A stretch of 64,000 bases of DNA from Kitasatospora arboriphila (GTDB taxonomy: Bacteria > Actinomycetota > Actinomycetes > Mycobacteriales > Mycobacteriaceae), in assembly GCF_000717275.1 (NCBI RefSeq), contig NZ_JNYV01000001.1:310001-374000 (forward strand). The letters are read 5' to 3'. Position numbers and translations under genes: made by a program. Every line of letters starts with the position of its first letter. Within the stretch, counting starts at the first letter, position 1. Of this stretch, positions 43,638 to 53,323 are shown in pieces. The notes under the pieces were generated by a model that searched no databases, was not told where the DNA came from, and saw only the letters and a list, made by a program, of their open reading frames with translations.

Positions 43638-44828
43638 TCAGGCGCCTGCGACCTCGAGTTCGGCTTCCACAGCCGCCTCGAGACGCTCACGCAGTTCCGG
43701 TACACCGATCTTGGCGATGACCTCACCGAAGAACCCACGGACCACCAGTCGGCGGGCCTGGTCCTCGGGAATGCCACGAGCCTGCAGGTAGAAGAGCTGC
43801 TCGTCGTCGAATCGGCCGGTGGCGCTTGCGTGTCCGGCTCCGACGATCTCGCCGGTCTCGATCTCCAGGTTGGGGACGGAGTCGGCGCGGGCACCGTCGG
43901 TGAGGATCAGATTGCGATTGAGTTCGAAGGTGTCAGTGCCCTCGGCCTCGGCTCGGATGAGCACGTCGCCGACCCACACGGTATGGGCTTCGCGGCTGCG
44001 ATCCCCTGCCACACCCTGCAATGCGCCCTTGTAGACGACGTTCGACCGGCAGTGCGGTTGGGAGTGGTCCACCAGTAGGTGCTGCTCGAGATGCTGTCCG
44101 GCGTCGGCGAAGTACAGGCCCCACAATTCGGCGTCGCCGCCGGGACCGTCGTAATGCACCACCGGGCTCAACCGGATGAAATCTCCGCCGAGGCTGATCG
44201 CGAAGTGCCGGAGCACCGCGTCACGTCCGAGTCGGGAATGGTGGGCTGCGACATGCACCATGTCGTCGGCCCAGTCGTGGATGTTCACCACAGTCAGGTG
44301 CGCGCTGTCACCGATCACGAACTCGATGTTCTCGGCGTACGTGCCGCTGCCCCGCTGGTCGATGACCACCACGGCCTTGGCGAACGCACCGAGCCGGACC
44401 TGGACATGACCGAACGCGGTCTCGCCCTCGCCGGGGCCATCGATGGTGACCGTGATCGGTGAGGCAATCTCGGTCTCCTTGTCCACGGTCAGGACCGTGG
44501 CTTCGGTGAACGACGAATACGCCTGCGCAGCAATGCGATCGAAGGGAACGCCACCCTGTCCCAGCCGGGCGTCGTCGCGCCCTACGGTCTCGACGCGAGC
44601 TCCCTCCACCAGACCGTCCACGGTGACCGTGGCCTGTCCGGTCGGCTGCGCCGAGCCGTCGTGCAGCCCACGAAGGCGCCGGAAAGGCGTGAAGCGCCAG
44701 GCCTCGTCCTTCGACCGCGGGATCTCGAATGCGTTGACGTCGAACGAGGTGAACTGCTCCCCCTTGTTGACCGCCGGGCCCTGATTCTCGCCGGAGACAG
44801 CGCCGACCACACCAGTGGGAGAACTCAT
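43638..44828 (-). CDS. sufD: Fe-S assembly protein SufD
   Basis: The 396-residue protein forms the beta-helical heterodimer with SufB on which clusters are built, and aids iron acquisition. The C-terminal half contains the family block with [20 protein letters not shown] (residues about 300-320) and QLFYLQARG. The ATG overlaps the sufB stop as ATGA. Confidence 0.95.
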   Translation of the reverse strand: MSSPTGVVGAVSGENQGPAVNKGEQFTSFDVNAFEIPRSKDEAWRFTPFRRLRGLHDGSAQPTGQATVTVDGLVEGARVETVGRDDARLGQGGVPFDRIAAQAYSSFTEATVLTVDKETEIASPITVTIDGPGEGETAFGHVQVRLGAFAKAVVVIDQRGSGTYAENIEFVIGDSAHLTVVNIHDWADDMVHVAAHHSRLGRDAVLRHFAISLGGDFIRLSPVVHYDGPGGDAELWGLYFADAGQHLEQHLLVDHSQPHCRSNVVYKGALQGVAGDRSREAHTVWVGDVLIRAEAEGTDTFELNRNLILTDGARADSVPNLEIETGEIVGAGHASATGRFDDEQLFYLQARGIPEDQARRLVVRGFFGEVIAKIGVPELRERLEAAVEAELEVAGA

Positions 44829-46282
44829 CCGACCGAACCCTCCATCTGCAGCTCGATCAGGCGGTTCAGCTCGAGGGCGTACTCCATCGGCAATTCCTTG
44901 GCGATGGGCTCGACGAACCCACGGACCACCATGGCCATGGCCTCGTCCTCGGTGAGGCCGCGGCTCATCAGGTAGAACAGCTGATCGTCGCTGACCTTCG
45001 AGACGGTCGCCTCGTGACCCATCGTGACGTCGTCCTCGCGGATGTCGACATACGGGTAGGTGTCACTGCGCGAGATCTGGTCGACCAGCAACGCGTCGCA
45101 TTTCACAGTCGAACGGCTGCCGTGCGCGCCCTTGTTGATCTGGACCAGCCCACGGTAGGAGGCCCGGCCACCGCCACGGGCAACCGACTTGCTGACGATG
45201 TTCGACGACGTGTTGGGCGCAAGGTGCACCATCTTGGAACCGGTGTCCTGATGTTGGCCCGGTCCGGCGAATGCCACGGACAGAACCTCGCCCTTGGCGT
45301 GCTCGCCGGTCATCCATACGGCCGGGTACTTCATGGTGACCTTCGAGCCGATGTTCCCGTCGACCCACTCCATGGTGGCGCCCGCCTCGGCCTTGGCCCG
45401 CTTGGTGACCAGGTTGTAGACGTTGTTCGACCAGTTCTGAATGGTGGTGTAACGGCAGCGACCACCCTTCTTCACGATGATCTCGACCACGGCCGAGTGC
45501 AGCGAGTCGGTCTTGTAGATCGGCGCGGTGCAACCTTCGACGTAGTGCACGTATGCACCTTCGTCGACGATGATCAGGGTGCGCTCGAACTGGCCCATGT
45601 TCTCGGTGTTGATCCGGAAGTAGGCCTGCAGCGGGATGTCGACGTGCACACCCGGGGGGACGTAGATGAAGGAGCCACCGGACCACACGGCGGTGTTCAA
45701 CGCGGAGAACTTGTTGTCGCCGGCCGGGATGACCGTTCCGAAGTACTCCTGGAACAGTTCGGGCTGCTCACGCAGGGCCGTGTCGGTGTCGAGGAACAAC
45801 ACACCCTGGGCCTCGAGATCCTCACGGATCGAGTGGTACACGACCTCGGACTCGTATTGCGCTGCCACACCCGACACCAGACGCTGCTTCTCGGCCTCGG
45901 GGATGCCGAGCTTGTCGTAGGTGTTCTTGATGTCCGCGGGCAGGTCGTCCCAGGTCGCTGCCTGCTTCTCGCTGGAGCGGACGAAGTACTTGATGTTCTC
46001 GAAGTCGATGCCGTCGAGGTTCGAGCCCCAGTTCGGCATGGGCTTGCGCTCGAAGATCGACAACGCCTTCAGACGTGCGGCGAGCATCCATTCGGGCTCG
46101 CTCTTCTTCGCCGAGATGTCGGCGACCACGGCTTCGGAGATGCCGCGCTTGGCGCTGGCGCCCGCGACGTCGGAATCCGCCCAGCCGTACCCGTACGCGC
46201 CGAACGAATCGATCGTCTCTTCCTGCGTCAGCACTGCCGCAGCGGCAGTTGCCTGTGTGGGTGTCGGGTCTGTGACCGTCAT
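44825..46282 (-). CDS. sufB: Fe-S assembly scaffold SufB (no intein)
   Basis: The 485-residue cluster scaffold of the SufBCD complex. It has VEGCTAPIY with a conserved cysteine, the central beta-helix, and the C-terminal block [20 protein letters not shown] (about 420-440). Unlike the M. tuberculosis protein, which carries an intein, the reading frame here is uninterrupted. The ATG at 46282 overlaps the sufR stop (ATGA) and gives MTVTDP as the start. Confidence 0.97.
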   Translation of the reverse strand: MTVTDPTPTQATAAAAVLTQEETIDSFGAYGYGWADSDVAGASAKRGISEAVVADISAKKSEPEWMLAARLKALSIFERKPMPNWGSNLDGIDFENIKYFVRSSEKQAATWDDLPADIKNTYDKLGIPEAEKQRLVSGVAAQYESEVVYHSIREDLEAQGVLFLDTDTALREQPELFQEYFGTVIPAGDNKFSALNTAVWSGGSFIYVPPGVHVDIPLQAYFRINTENMGQFERTLIIVDEGAYVHYVEGCTAPIYKTDSLHSAVVEIIVKKGGRCRYTTIQNWSNNVYNLVTKRAKAEAGATMEWVDGNIGSKVTMKYPAVWMTGEHAKGEVLSVAFAGPGQHQDTGSKMVHLAPNTSSNIVSKSVARGGGRASYRGLVQINKGAHGSRSTVKCDALLVDQISRSDTYPYVDIREDDVTMGHEATVSKVSDDQLFYLMSRGLTEDEAMAMVVRGFVEPIAKELPMEYALELNRLIELQMEGSVG

Positions 46283-47085
46283 GAGTGACTCCTTCCGGAG
46301 GCTGCCGGTGCCGACGCGGGCTGGGCGTCGACCTGATTTGCCACCTGCGGATTCGCAAGCGGCACATGAGTGGTGCATGCGCAGTCGCCGTTGGCGATGG
46401 TCGCCAGACGCTGCACGTGTGTACCGAGGACTTTGGTGAAGACCGCTGTTTCGGCCTCGCAGAACTCAGGGAACTCCGCTGCCACGTGTGCGACCGGGCA
46501 GTGGTGCTGGCAGATCTGCACACCATTACCAACGCGCCGGGTGGTCGCAGAAAATCCCGCTTCGGTCAAAGCTTCGGCGATTTCTTGCGCGGTGCCCTCC
46601 CGATCGGCGGCCGAATCCCCTGCCACCGGCACATTGGCCACGATCTGCTCGGCACGCTCGAGCGCGAAGTCCTCGACCGCTGCGTCGCCACCGATCCGCC
46701 GCAGACGCCGCATCACCGCGCCTGCGAGGTCGTCGTATGCGTGCTTGAGACGACCGCGACCTGCGGCGGTGAGCTGGAAGTGCTTGGCGGGACGACCCCG
46801 GCCCCGTTGGGCGTAGCGAGGGGCTGCAGTCGCGACGACGTCGCCCGAGGCGATCATGGCGTCGAGATGGCGACGTACCGCGGTGGGAGTGATCCCGAGA
46901 GCTTCTGAGATGTGACCTGCGGTAACCGGGCCCTGCTCGAGGATGAGGGTGACCACCGCGGACCGGGTCTGTCCGTCGTGGGTGACGGGGACCGGGCTGT
47001 GCACGTCGTCCGCGATGTGGATTGCCGGCGCAGCGTCGATCGATGCCACATCCGAGGCATGCGAGATATCGTGAGCCGTTTTCAC
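46279..47085 (-). CDS. sufR: Fe-S cluster-sensing repressor SufR
   Basis: This winged-HTH repressor of suf operons senses cluster status. The 268-residue protein has an N-terminal HTH (about 43-80) and a C-terminal region with cysteines C192, C196, C209, C235 and C237, the pattern that binds [4Fe-4S] in the family. It heads the sufRBDCSUT operon. The GTG at 47085 overlaps its own presumed operator, suggesting autoregulation. Confidence 0.93.
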   Translation of the reverse strand: MKTAHDISHASDVASIDAAPAIHIADDVHSPVPVTHDGQTRSAVVTLILEQGPVTAGHISEALGITPTAVRRHLDAMIASGDVVATAAPRYAQRGRGRPAKHFQLTAAGRGRLKHAYDDLAGAVMRRLRRIGGDAAVEDFALERAEQIVANVPVAGDSAADREGTAQEIAEALTEAGFSATTRRVGNGVQICQHHCPVAHVAAEFPEFCEAETAVFTKVLGTHVQRLATIANGDCACTTHVPLANPQVANQVDAQPASAPAASGRSHS

Positions 47086-47098
47086 AACACAAGTGTTA
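47082..47098 (-). promoter_or_regulatory. SufR operator over the sufR start
   Basis: On the minus strand ACACT, a 5-base spacer (TGTGT) and TGTGA (47096-47082) match the ACACT-N5-TGTGA site I recall for mycobacterial SufR. It covers the sufR GTG and part of a possible -10 (TAACAC, 47098-47093). Confidence 0.7.
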
Positions 47099-47121
47099 CC
47101 GAATTACGAGACGATTTCCAC

Positions 47122-47135
47122 CAAGGGTGCCCTTG
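47122..47135. repeat. 14-bp palindrome between sufR and the mannosyltransferase gene
   Basis: CAAGGG, TG, CCCTTG forms perfect 6-bp arms. It may be a regulator site serving either divergent gene; no protein is suggested. Confidence 0.5.
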
Positions 47136-47234
47136 CCTGGTCGGGCCGACCCTTTCAGGGCCACTTTCTCCGACCATCGAGACGGCGATGATCATCGAAC
47201 ATGCAGGCCCGGGCCGCTGCCCACGAGCGACCAC

Positions 47235-47240
47235 TACAGT
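47235..47240 (+). promoter_or_regulatory. -10 box of the mannosyltransferase gene
   Basis: TACAGT ends 7 nt before the GTG at 47248 (leaderless). Confidence 0.5.
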
Positions 47241-47247
47241 CTCTGCT

Positions 47248-49092
47248 GTGCCGGAAACCACAGTCACCGAACCCGAGCCGAAGGCATCGGCGCCGGCCCG
47301 ATCGACCCCGGTGCGTACCGGTGTCCGCCGATCCCTCGATTACCTGGGGCTTCGGAACGGGGACGGCCCGCCGGACCGCGACGCCACCGGCGACTACGGG
47401 CTCACCGTTGCTCGACTGCACGGCGACGAAGGCGAGGTGGGTCCACTCAACCGCGAGGAGTCCAAACGACTGCTGCGGATTCGTCTGTTCGGCGCAACCG
47501 GCGCGGTGCTGGTTCTGGTCGGCTCACTGGGGACCGGTGCACTGCCGGTGCTGCAGAACCCACTTGCCGGTGCTCGCGTGCTGTCGCTGCCGTCGCGAAT
47601 GTGGCCCACAGCGCTGACCTTCTCTCTCGCGGGCACGGTGATCCTCGTCCTCGCGTGGCTTCTCCTCGGCCGATTCGCAGTCGGCCGAGTGGGCGGCGAC
47701 GTCATGAAAGGGCATGCTCCGCCGCGACGGATGACCCGCAGGCAAGCCGACCGCACGTTGCTGGTCTGGCTGATGCCCTTCGTCGTGGCCCCGCCGATGC
47801 TCAGCAAGGACGTCTACTCCTACCTCGCGCAGAGCGAGATCGCCGCCCGCGGCCTTGATCCCTACGTGGTCAGTCCCGCCGCCGGACTGGGCATCGACCA
47901 CGTCTTCACCAGATCGGTCCCCAACCTGTGGCGCGAGACGCCTGCGCCCTACGGGCCGCTGTTCCTGTGGCTCGGCGACAACATCACCCACGTCACCGGG
48001 GAATACATCCCCGCGGCGCTGGTGGCGCATCGGGCGCTTGCCCTGTTCGGGGTCGGCCTGATCGTGTGGGCCCTGCCGCGACTGGCGAAGCGGTGCGGGG
48101 TGTCGCCGGTGGCCGCGCTGTGGCTCGGAGCGATGAACCCCCTGCTCATCCTGCATTTGGTGGGTGGCATCCACAACGAAGCCCTGATGCTCGGGCTGAT
48201 GCTCGCAGGTATGGAACTGTGCTTCCGGGGGCTCGACTCACCCGACCGGCTCCGAAGACCCGGTTCGGTGTGGCCCAGCCGGGCGGGGCTGCTGCTGATC
48301 GCGGGCGCCGTCGTGATCGCCGCCTCCTGCATGATCAAGATCGCGTCCATCCTGGCCTTCGGATTTGTCGGCATCGCACTGGCCCGTCGATGGGGAGCGA
48401 CCCTTCCGGCACTGCGGCATGCGCCTCCCCGCGAGTACTGGCAGCGCTCCAGACGCAGTCTCGGAGCGTTGTCGGCGTCGGCCGCGTTCCTCGGCGTCAT
48501 CCTGGTCACGGTGATGGTGGCGATCTGTGTCGGCACCGGTCTCGGGTTCGGATGGACCAAAACCCTTTCCACCGGCGACGTGGTGCGCTCGTGGATGTCC
48601 ATGCCCACGTTCCTGTCGGTGACGACCGGACGGATCGGGGTCCTGCTCGGCTTGGGCGACCACACCCAGGCAATGCTCGATGTCGCGCGCCCGGCCGCGC
48701 AGGCGGTTGCTGCAGTCCTCGTCGTGCGCTGGCTCCTGGCGGCCCTGGCCGGCCGATTGCATCCGGTCGGCGCACTGGGACTGGCGATGGGAACTGTTGT
48801 GCTGTTCTTCCCCTTCGTGCAGCCGTGGTACCTGCTGTGGGCCATCATCCCGCTCGCCGCATGGGCGACCGGCCGGTGGTTCCGGATCATCTCGGTGTCG
48901 ATCTCGGCGATCATCTCCGTCGTGGTGTTGCCCACCGGGGCGGGCACCCGCGGCTTCCAGCTGGCCGAGGCAATCGTCGCCGCGGTCCTGTTGGTGGCCG
49001 TTCTCACAGCCCTGTTCTTCGAGGAAATGCCCTGGCAGCGCCGGCGGCGCGCCAAAGTCGCACAGGCGGCACCGGCCGCGGTCGACAACTGA
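47248..49092 (+). CDS. mptB: MptB-like alpha-(1->6)-mannopyranosyltransferase
   Basis: This GT-C integral membrane enzyme (614 residues, about 12-13 membrane segments) adds alpha-1,6-mannose from polyprenyl-phosphomannose to the lipomannan core. The N-terminal 75 residues are polar, and a KDVYSY block follows the early segments, as in the GT-C MptA/MptB group. Position next to sufR corresponds to Rv1459c. The GTG at 47248 is supported by TACAGT 7 nt upstream. Confidence 0.85.
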   Translation: MPETTVTEPEPKASAPARSTPVRTGVRRSLDYLGLRNGDGPPDRDATGDYGLTVARLHGDEGEVGPLNREESKRLLRIRLFGATGAVLVLVGSLGTGALPVLQNPLAGARVLSLPSRMWPTALTFSLAGTVILVLAWLLLGRFAVGRVGGDVMKGHAPPRRMTRRQADRTLLVWLMPFVVAPPMLSKDVYSYLAQSEIAARGLDPYVVSPAAGLGIDHVFTRSVPNLWRETPAPYGPLFLWLGDNITHVTGEYIPAALVAHRALALFGVGLIVWALPRLAKRCGVSPVAALWLGAMNPLLILHLVGGIHNEALMLGLMLAGMELCFRGLDSPDRLRRPGSVWPSRAGLLLIAGAVVIAASCMIKIASILAFGFVGIALARRWGATLPALRHAPPREYWQRSRRSLGALSASAAFLGVILVTVMVAICVGTGLGFGWTKTLSTGDVVRSWMSMPTFLSVTTGRIGVLLGLGDHTQAMLDVARPAAQAVAAVLVVRWLLAALAGRLHPVGALGLAMGTVVLFFPFVQPWYLLWAIIPLAAWATGRWFRIISVSISAIISVVVLPTGAGTRGFQLAEAIVAAVLLVAVLTALFFEEMPWQRRRRAKVAQAAPAAVDN

Positions 49093-49148
49093 TCGCCGAC
49101 GCCGCCGCTTTCGCCTCACCCGTGTACCGAGCCGGGCCGACGGGCGCT

Positions 49149-49154
49149 TACTCT
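49149..49154 (+). promoter_or_regulatory. -10 box of the ABC exporter operon
   Basis: TACTCT ends 8 nt before the GTG at 49163. Confidence 0.45.
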
Positions 49155-49162
49155 TGGTGGTT

Positions 49163-50128
49163 GTGAGCAGCCCGTCGTCCGCCCCCGGTATCGCCGGCGT
49201 CGGAGTCGATGGACCCGCGCTGTCGGTCAAGGGACTCGTCAAACGCTTCGGTGACACCACTGCCGTGGGCGGCCTCGACCTCGAACTGCAGCGCGGCGAG
49301 ATCCTGGCAATTCTCGGTCCGAACGGGGCGGGTAAGACCACCACGGTCGAGATCTGCGAGGGTTTTCAGGCCCCTGACGAGGGCGAGGTGAGTCTCCTCG
49401 GTCTGGATCCGCTCGCCGACAACGACCAAGTGCGAAGCCGGATCGGTGTGATGCTCCAAGGTGGCGGAGCGTATCCGGGTGCCCGGGCCGGAGAGATGCT
49501 GCGTCTGTGCGCGTCGTACTCGGCCGACCCCATCGACACGGACTGGCTCCTGGAGAACCTCGGACTCGTCGACGCCCAGCGCACCTCATACCGGCGGCTG
49601 TCCGGGGGGCAGCAACAACGACTTGCCCTGGCCTGTGCGTTGGTGGGTCGTCCCGAAGTGGTGTTCCTCGACGAACCGACTGCCGGCATGGACGCCCACG
49701 CCCGGATCATGGTGTGGGAGCTGATCGATCGTCTGCGGGCCGACGGGGTCTCGGTGCTGATCACCACCCACCTGATGGATGAAGCCGAGGAACTGGCCGA
49801 CCAGGTGCTCATCATCGACCACGGTGTCGAGGTGGCCAAAGGTACGCCCGCCGAACTGACCAGCCGCGGCGCCGAGAACGAGCTGCGATTCCAAGCACCA
49901 CGGGGACTGGACCTCACTTTGCTCAGAACTGTTCTGCCCGAAGACTATTCGTGCACCGAGGTGACCCCCGGCGGTTACCTGGTGACCGGCCAGGTGACGC
50001 CGCAGGTGCTGGTCACCGTGACGTCGTGGTGCGCCAAGATCAATGTCCTCGCCACCGACCTGCGGGTCGAGACCAGGAGTCTGGAAGATGTGTTCCTCGA
50101 GTTGACCGGCCGGGGCATGCGCGGATGA
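49163..50128 (+). CDS. ABC transporter ATP-binding protein (Rv1458c-like)
   Basis: The 321-residue ATPase has Walker A GPNGAGKTT, the signature LSGGQQQR and Walker B VVFLDEPTAGMD. It drives the permease encoded next, with which it overlaps as ATGA. The linkage to heme A synthase is conserved in mycobacteria, and the substrate is unknown. The GTG at 49163 is the likely start; another GTG at 49157 lies too close to the -10 box. Confidence 0.92.
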   Translation: MSSPSSAPGIAGVGVDGPALSVKGLVKRFGDTTAVGGLDLELQRGEILAILGPNGAGKTTTVEICEGFQAPDEGEVSLLGLDPLADNDQVRSRIGVMLQGGGAYPGARAGEMLRLCASYSADPIDTDWLLENLGLVDAQRTSYRRLSGGQQQRLALACALVGRPEVVFLDEPTAGMDAHARIMVWELIDRLRADGVSVLITTHLMDEAEELADQVLIIDHGVEVAKGTPAELTSRGAENELRFQAPRGLDLTLLRTVLPEDYSCTEVTPGGYLVTGQVTPQVLVTVTSWCAKINVLATDLRVETRSLEDVFLELTGRGMRG

Positions 50129-50904
50129 GCACGCCGAACCGTTTCGCTGCCGGCACGTTCAGTCCACGTCCGAGACCCGCCCCCATCCGTCAGATGATCG
50201 TGGCGCAGTCCCGGATCGAGCTGATGTTGCTGCTGCGCAACGGCGAGCAGCAACTGCTGACGATGTTCATCCCGATCACATTGCTGATCGGGCTGTGTCT
50301 CCTGCCGATCGGTGACTTCGACGAATCTCGTACGGACACCTTCGTTCCCGCCATCATGACCGTGGCCGTGATGTCCACCGCATTCACCGGTCAGGCGATC
50401 GCCGTCGGATTCGATCGTCGGTACGGCGCACTCAAACGACTGGGAGCCACACCCCTCCCGCGATGGGGTGTCATAGTCGGCAAATCCGTCGCGGTGGCCA
50501 TCGTGGTCAGCGGACAGGCCGTCGTGCTCGGTCTGATCGGTGCAGCACTGGGCTGGCGACCGTCGATCGGCGGGCTGTTGCTCGGCATCATCGCGATCGC
50601 GATCGGCACACTGGCGTTCTCGGCGATGGGACTGCTCCTCGGAGGCACACTCAAGGCCGAGGTGGTGCTGGCCCTGGCCAATCTGCTGTGGTTCGCATTC
50701 ATCGGCATCGGATCCATCGTGGTGATCGGGGATCGCGTACCCGACCTCGTCGAATGGTTTGCACGATGCACTCCGTCCGGAGCCCTCAGCGAGGCGCTGG
50801 ACCAGGCCACCGCGGGCTCTGTCGATGTGTTCGGACTCGCCGTCCTGGCGATCTGGGGCGCCGCGGCAGGCATCGCCGCCGTCCGGTATTTCCGCTTCAC
50901 CTGA
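50125..50904 (+). CDS. ABC-2 type transporter permease (Rv1457c-like)
   Basis: The 259-residue protein has six hydrophobic segments, and a cytoplasmic N-terminal stretch precedes the first (about 40-62). The FDRRYGALKRLGATPLPR block matches ABC-2 exporter permeases. It pairs with the upstream ATPase to form a membrane exporter. No substrate can be assigned; 51 nt separate it from ctaA. Confidence 0.9.
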   Translation: MSTPNRFAAGTFSPRPRPAPIRQMIVAQSRIELMLLLRNGEQQLLTMFIPITLLIGLCLLPIGDFDESRTDTFVPAIMTVAVMSTAFTGQAIAVGFDRRYGALKRLGATPLPRWGVIVGKSVAVAIVVSGQAVVLGLIGAALGWRPSIGGLLLGIIAIAIGTLAFSAMGLLLGGTLKAEVVLALANLLWFAFIGIGSIVVIGDRVPDLVEWFARCTPSGALSEALDQATAGSVDVFGLAVLAIWGAAAGIAAVRYFRFT

Positions 50905-50942
50905 TTGCCTCACCTGGACCCAGGTCACATTCGTCCTGCCCC

Positions 50943-50948
50943 TACCAT
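50943..50948 (+). promoter_or_regulatory. -10 box of ctaA
   Basis: TACCAT ends 7 nt before the GTG at 50956 (leaderless). Confidence 0.5.
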
Positions 50949-50955
50949 CGAAGGC

Positions 50956-51939
50956 GTGTACCGCCTGTTTGTCCGGCTAGTCGACCGGCTCCCCCTCCCC
51001 TCGCTCCGCGTCCAGACCCTGCTGGCGTTGGCGGTGGTGCTCACCCAGGCGGGGATCGCGGTCACCGGATCGGTGGTTCGCGTGACGTCCTCAGGCTTGG
51101 GATGCCCGACGTGGCCCCAGTGCTTCCCGGGCAGCTTCACACCCACCGCGCACCCCGAAGTCGCCGCTATCCATCAGGCCGTCGAATTCGGCAACCGACT
51201 CCTGACGTTCGCAGTGGTGCTCACCGCCGCGTTGATCGTCATCGCGGTCACCAGGGCACGACGCAGGTACGAGGTTCGTGTGTACGCCTGGCTGATGCCG
51301 GCGTCCACCGTGGTTCAGGCCGTTGTCGGCGGCATCACCGTGCTCACCGGACTGCTGTGGTGGACGGTCGCCATCCACCTTCTGTTGTCGATGGCCATGG
51401 TGTGGTTGTCCGTACTACTGCTCGAGAAGGTCCGCGAGCCGGATGACGTGCAAGCCGTCCCGGTGGTCCCGGCTGCCCTCCGGTGGCTCACCGTCCTGTC
51501 AGCTGTGGTGATGACCGGAGTTCTGATCGCCGGAACGATGGTGACCGGAGCCGGCCCGCACGCCGGTGACAAGAGCATCGACAAGCCGGTTCCACGACTG
51601 AAGATCGAGGTGACCACACTGGTGCACCTACACGCCGATCTGCTGATCGCCTACCTGTCGCTGCTCCTGGCGATCGGGTTCGCGCTGTTCGCGGTCGGCG
51701 CTCCGAGCAGGCTCAAACGCCGGCTCTACGTGGTGGTGGCTGTGGTCGCAGCGCAGGCGGTCATCGGGATCACCCAATACCTCACAGACATCCCCGCGGC
51801 GCTGGTGGTCATGCACGTCGCCGGAGCGGGAGCCTGTGTTGCCGCGACGGCAGCTCTCTGGGTGGGAATGCGTCCCCGATCAACTGGGAATCCACTGGCG
51901 GCGTCGCCGGCCGAGCCACGAACGGCCGCAGCGGTCTGA
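50956..51939 (+). CDS. ctaA: heme A synthase CtaA (COX15-type)
   Basis: CtaA oxidises heme O to heme A for the aa3 cytochrome oxidase. The 327-residue membrane protein has eight hydrophobic segments, the conserved histidines in HQAVEFGNRL, AIHLLL, HLHADLL and MHVAG that bind heme, and an extracytoplasmic GCPTWPQC cysteine pair. The heme O synthase ctaB is 2.6 kb downstream on the other strand. Confidence 0.93.
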   Translation: MYRLFVRLVDRLPLPSLRVQTLLALAVVLTQAGIAVTGSVVRVTSSGLGCPTWPQCFPGSFTPTAHPEVAAIHQAVEFGNRLLTFAVVLTAALIVIAVTRARRRYEVRVYAWLMPASTVVQAVVGGITVLTGLLWWTVAIHLLLSMAMVWLSVLLLEKVREPDDVQAVPVVPAALRWLTVLSAVVMTGVLIAGTMVTGAGPHAGDKSIDKPVPRLKIEVTTLVHLHADLLIAYLSLLLAIGFALFAVGAPSRLKRRLYVVVAVVAAQAVIGITQYLTDIPAALVVMHVAGAGACVAATAALWVGMRPRSTGNPLAASPAEPRTAAAV

Positions 51940-51969
51940 CGCCGCCTCTGGAAGGGGGGCGCTTGCCCT

Positions 51970-52263
51970 CTAGGCGTTGGCCACCCAGCCGGCCATCTTG
52001 CGATAGTGCCCGGGCCGGACATCGACCGCCGACGTGAGGTCGCGGTCCCACTCGCCGATCTCGACCCCGTCGACCTGTTCCACGATCTGCTTTGCGGTCT
52101 CCATGTCCCGGACCACCTGATCGCCCAGGATTCCGCCCGCCCCGCCCACCAGTGTGATGCGGACGCCTGAGGCGCCGATCCCCTGCAGGACAGCGGTGGC
52201 CGAACCACCCTCGCGGGCCACGAACTTCGAAATAGCCGAGATGACACCCTTGTGGTCGCTCAT
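51970..52263 (-). CDS. small conserved hypothetical protein
   Basis: The 97-residue product is not one I recognise. It has an alpha/beta pattern with a glycine-rich loop (VGGAGGILGD, 39-48) and a C-terminal PGHYRKMAGW. No membrane segment or cofactor motif is visible. Minus-strand TATGCT ends 7 nt before the ATG at 52263 (leaderless). It ends 30 nt from the ctaA stop and is divergent from the quinone reductase gene. Confidence 0.65.
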   Translation of the reverse strand: MSDHKGVISAISKFVAREGGSATAVLQGIGASGVRITLVGGAGGILGDQVVRDMETAKQIVEQVDGVEIGEWDRDLTSAVDVRPGHYRKMAGWVANA

Positions 52264-52270
52264 GTGTCAC

Positions 52271-52276
52271 AGCATA
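52271..52276 (-). promoter_or_regulatory. -10 box of the 97-residue protein gene
   Basis: TATGCT on the minus strand ends 7 nt before the ATG at 52263. Confidence 0.45.
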
Positions 52277-52336
52277 TTGCGCACCGCGGCGGGGCCGATC
52301 ACCGGACACTCTCATGGGCTCGGTACAACTGGAGTC

Positions 52337-53311
52337 ATGCATGCGATCCAGGTCAGTCAGCACGGTGGGCCCGAAGTGATGGATGTGGTCGAGACCGCCG
52401 ACCCCGAACCCGGTCCTGGTGAGGTCCTGGTGCGCGTCGCGGCGATCGGTGTGAACTTCATCGACACGTACCAGCGGTCCGGCATGTATCCGATGACGCT
52501 GCCGTTCATCCCGGGCAGTGAAGGCGCCGGTGAGGTCGTGGCGGTCGGCCCTGATGTCGAGTCGATTTCGGTTGGCCAGCGGGTCGCGTGGTGCGATGCA
52601 CCCTCGAGCTACGCCGAACTCGTCGTGGTGCCGGCAGCGCGCGCCGTGGCCGTACCCGACACCATCGCCGACGACGTCGCGGCGTCCGCTCTGCTGCAGG
52701 GGATCACTGCGCACTACCTGCTCGATGGTGCCGCCCACCCGCGCCCGGGCGACACCGTCCTCGTCCATGCCGGCGCAGGCGGCGTCGGCCTTGTGCTCAC
52801 CCAGATGGCCAAGGCCAGAGGACTGCGGGTCATCACCACCGTGTCGAACGACGCGAAGGAAGACCTGTCCCGGCGGGCCGGGGCCGATGAAGTGCTGCGA
52901 TACGGGGACCAGGTGGCCGAACAGGTGCGCGCCCTCACCGGTGGCGCGGGCGTGTCCGTCGCCTACGACGGCGTGGGCGCAGACACGTTCGAGCAGAGTC
53001 TCGCCGCGACCGCGGTCCGGGGAATCGTTGTTCTCTTCGGTGCGGCCAGCGGACCGGTCCCACCCTTCGATCTGCAACGACTCAACGCCGCGGGCTCGCT
53101 GTCGGTCACCCGGCCGACCCTCAAGCACTTCATCTCCGACCCCGAAGAGTTGTCGTGGCGCGCCGGTGAGGTGATGACCGGGATCGCGGACGGCAGCGTC
53201 ACCGTTCGGGTCGCGCACTCGTATCCACTGGCCGAGGCGAGGCAGGCGCACATCGATCTGGCCGCCCGCGCGACCACGGGGTCGGTGGTCCTGACGCCGC
53301 AGCCGAGCTGA
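52337..53311 (+). CDS. qor: quinone oxidoreductase (zeta-crystallin type, NADPH)
   Basis: This zinc-free medium-chain reductase reduces quinones with NADPH. The 324-residue protein has an N-terminal GroES-like domain (DTYQRSGMYP, PGSEGAGEV) and a Rossmann domain (HAGAGGVG). There are no structural-zinc cysteines. The ATG at 52337 follows TACAACT and GGAG. It corresponds to Rv1454c. Confidence 0.92.
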   Translation: MHAIQVSQHGGPEVMDVVETADPEPGPGEVLVRVAAIGVNFIDTYQRSGMYPMTLPFIPGSEGAGEVVAVGPDVESISVGQRVAWCDAPSSYAELVVVPAARAVAVPDTIADDVAASALLQGITAHYLLDGAAHPRPGDTVLVHAGAGGVGLVLTQMAKARGLRVITTVSNDAKEDLSRRAGADEVLRYGDQVAEQVRALTGGAGVSVAYDGVGADTFEQSLAATAVRGIVVLFGAASGPVPPFDLQRLNAAGSLSVTRPTLKHFISDPEELSWRAGEVMTGIADGSVTVRVAHSYPLAEARQAHIDLAARATTGSVVLTPQPS

Positions 53312-53323
53312 AGCGCAGGCCGG

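Noticed and set aside
45014..46288. 424-codon plus-strand frame
   Set aside because: It is antisense to sufB and shows no domain.
46912..47247. longer start for the mannosyltransferase
   Set aside because: It would run through sufR antisense and the regulatory region; TACAGT supports GTG at 47248.
47949..49344. two long minus-strand frames (47949-49088 and 48238-49344)
   Set aside because: They are antisense to the mannosyltransferase and the ABC ATPase start; composition is arginine/proline-rich as in shadow frames.
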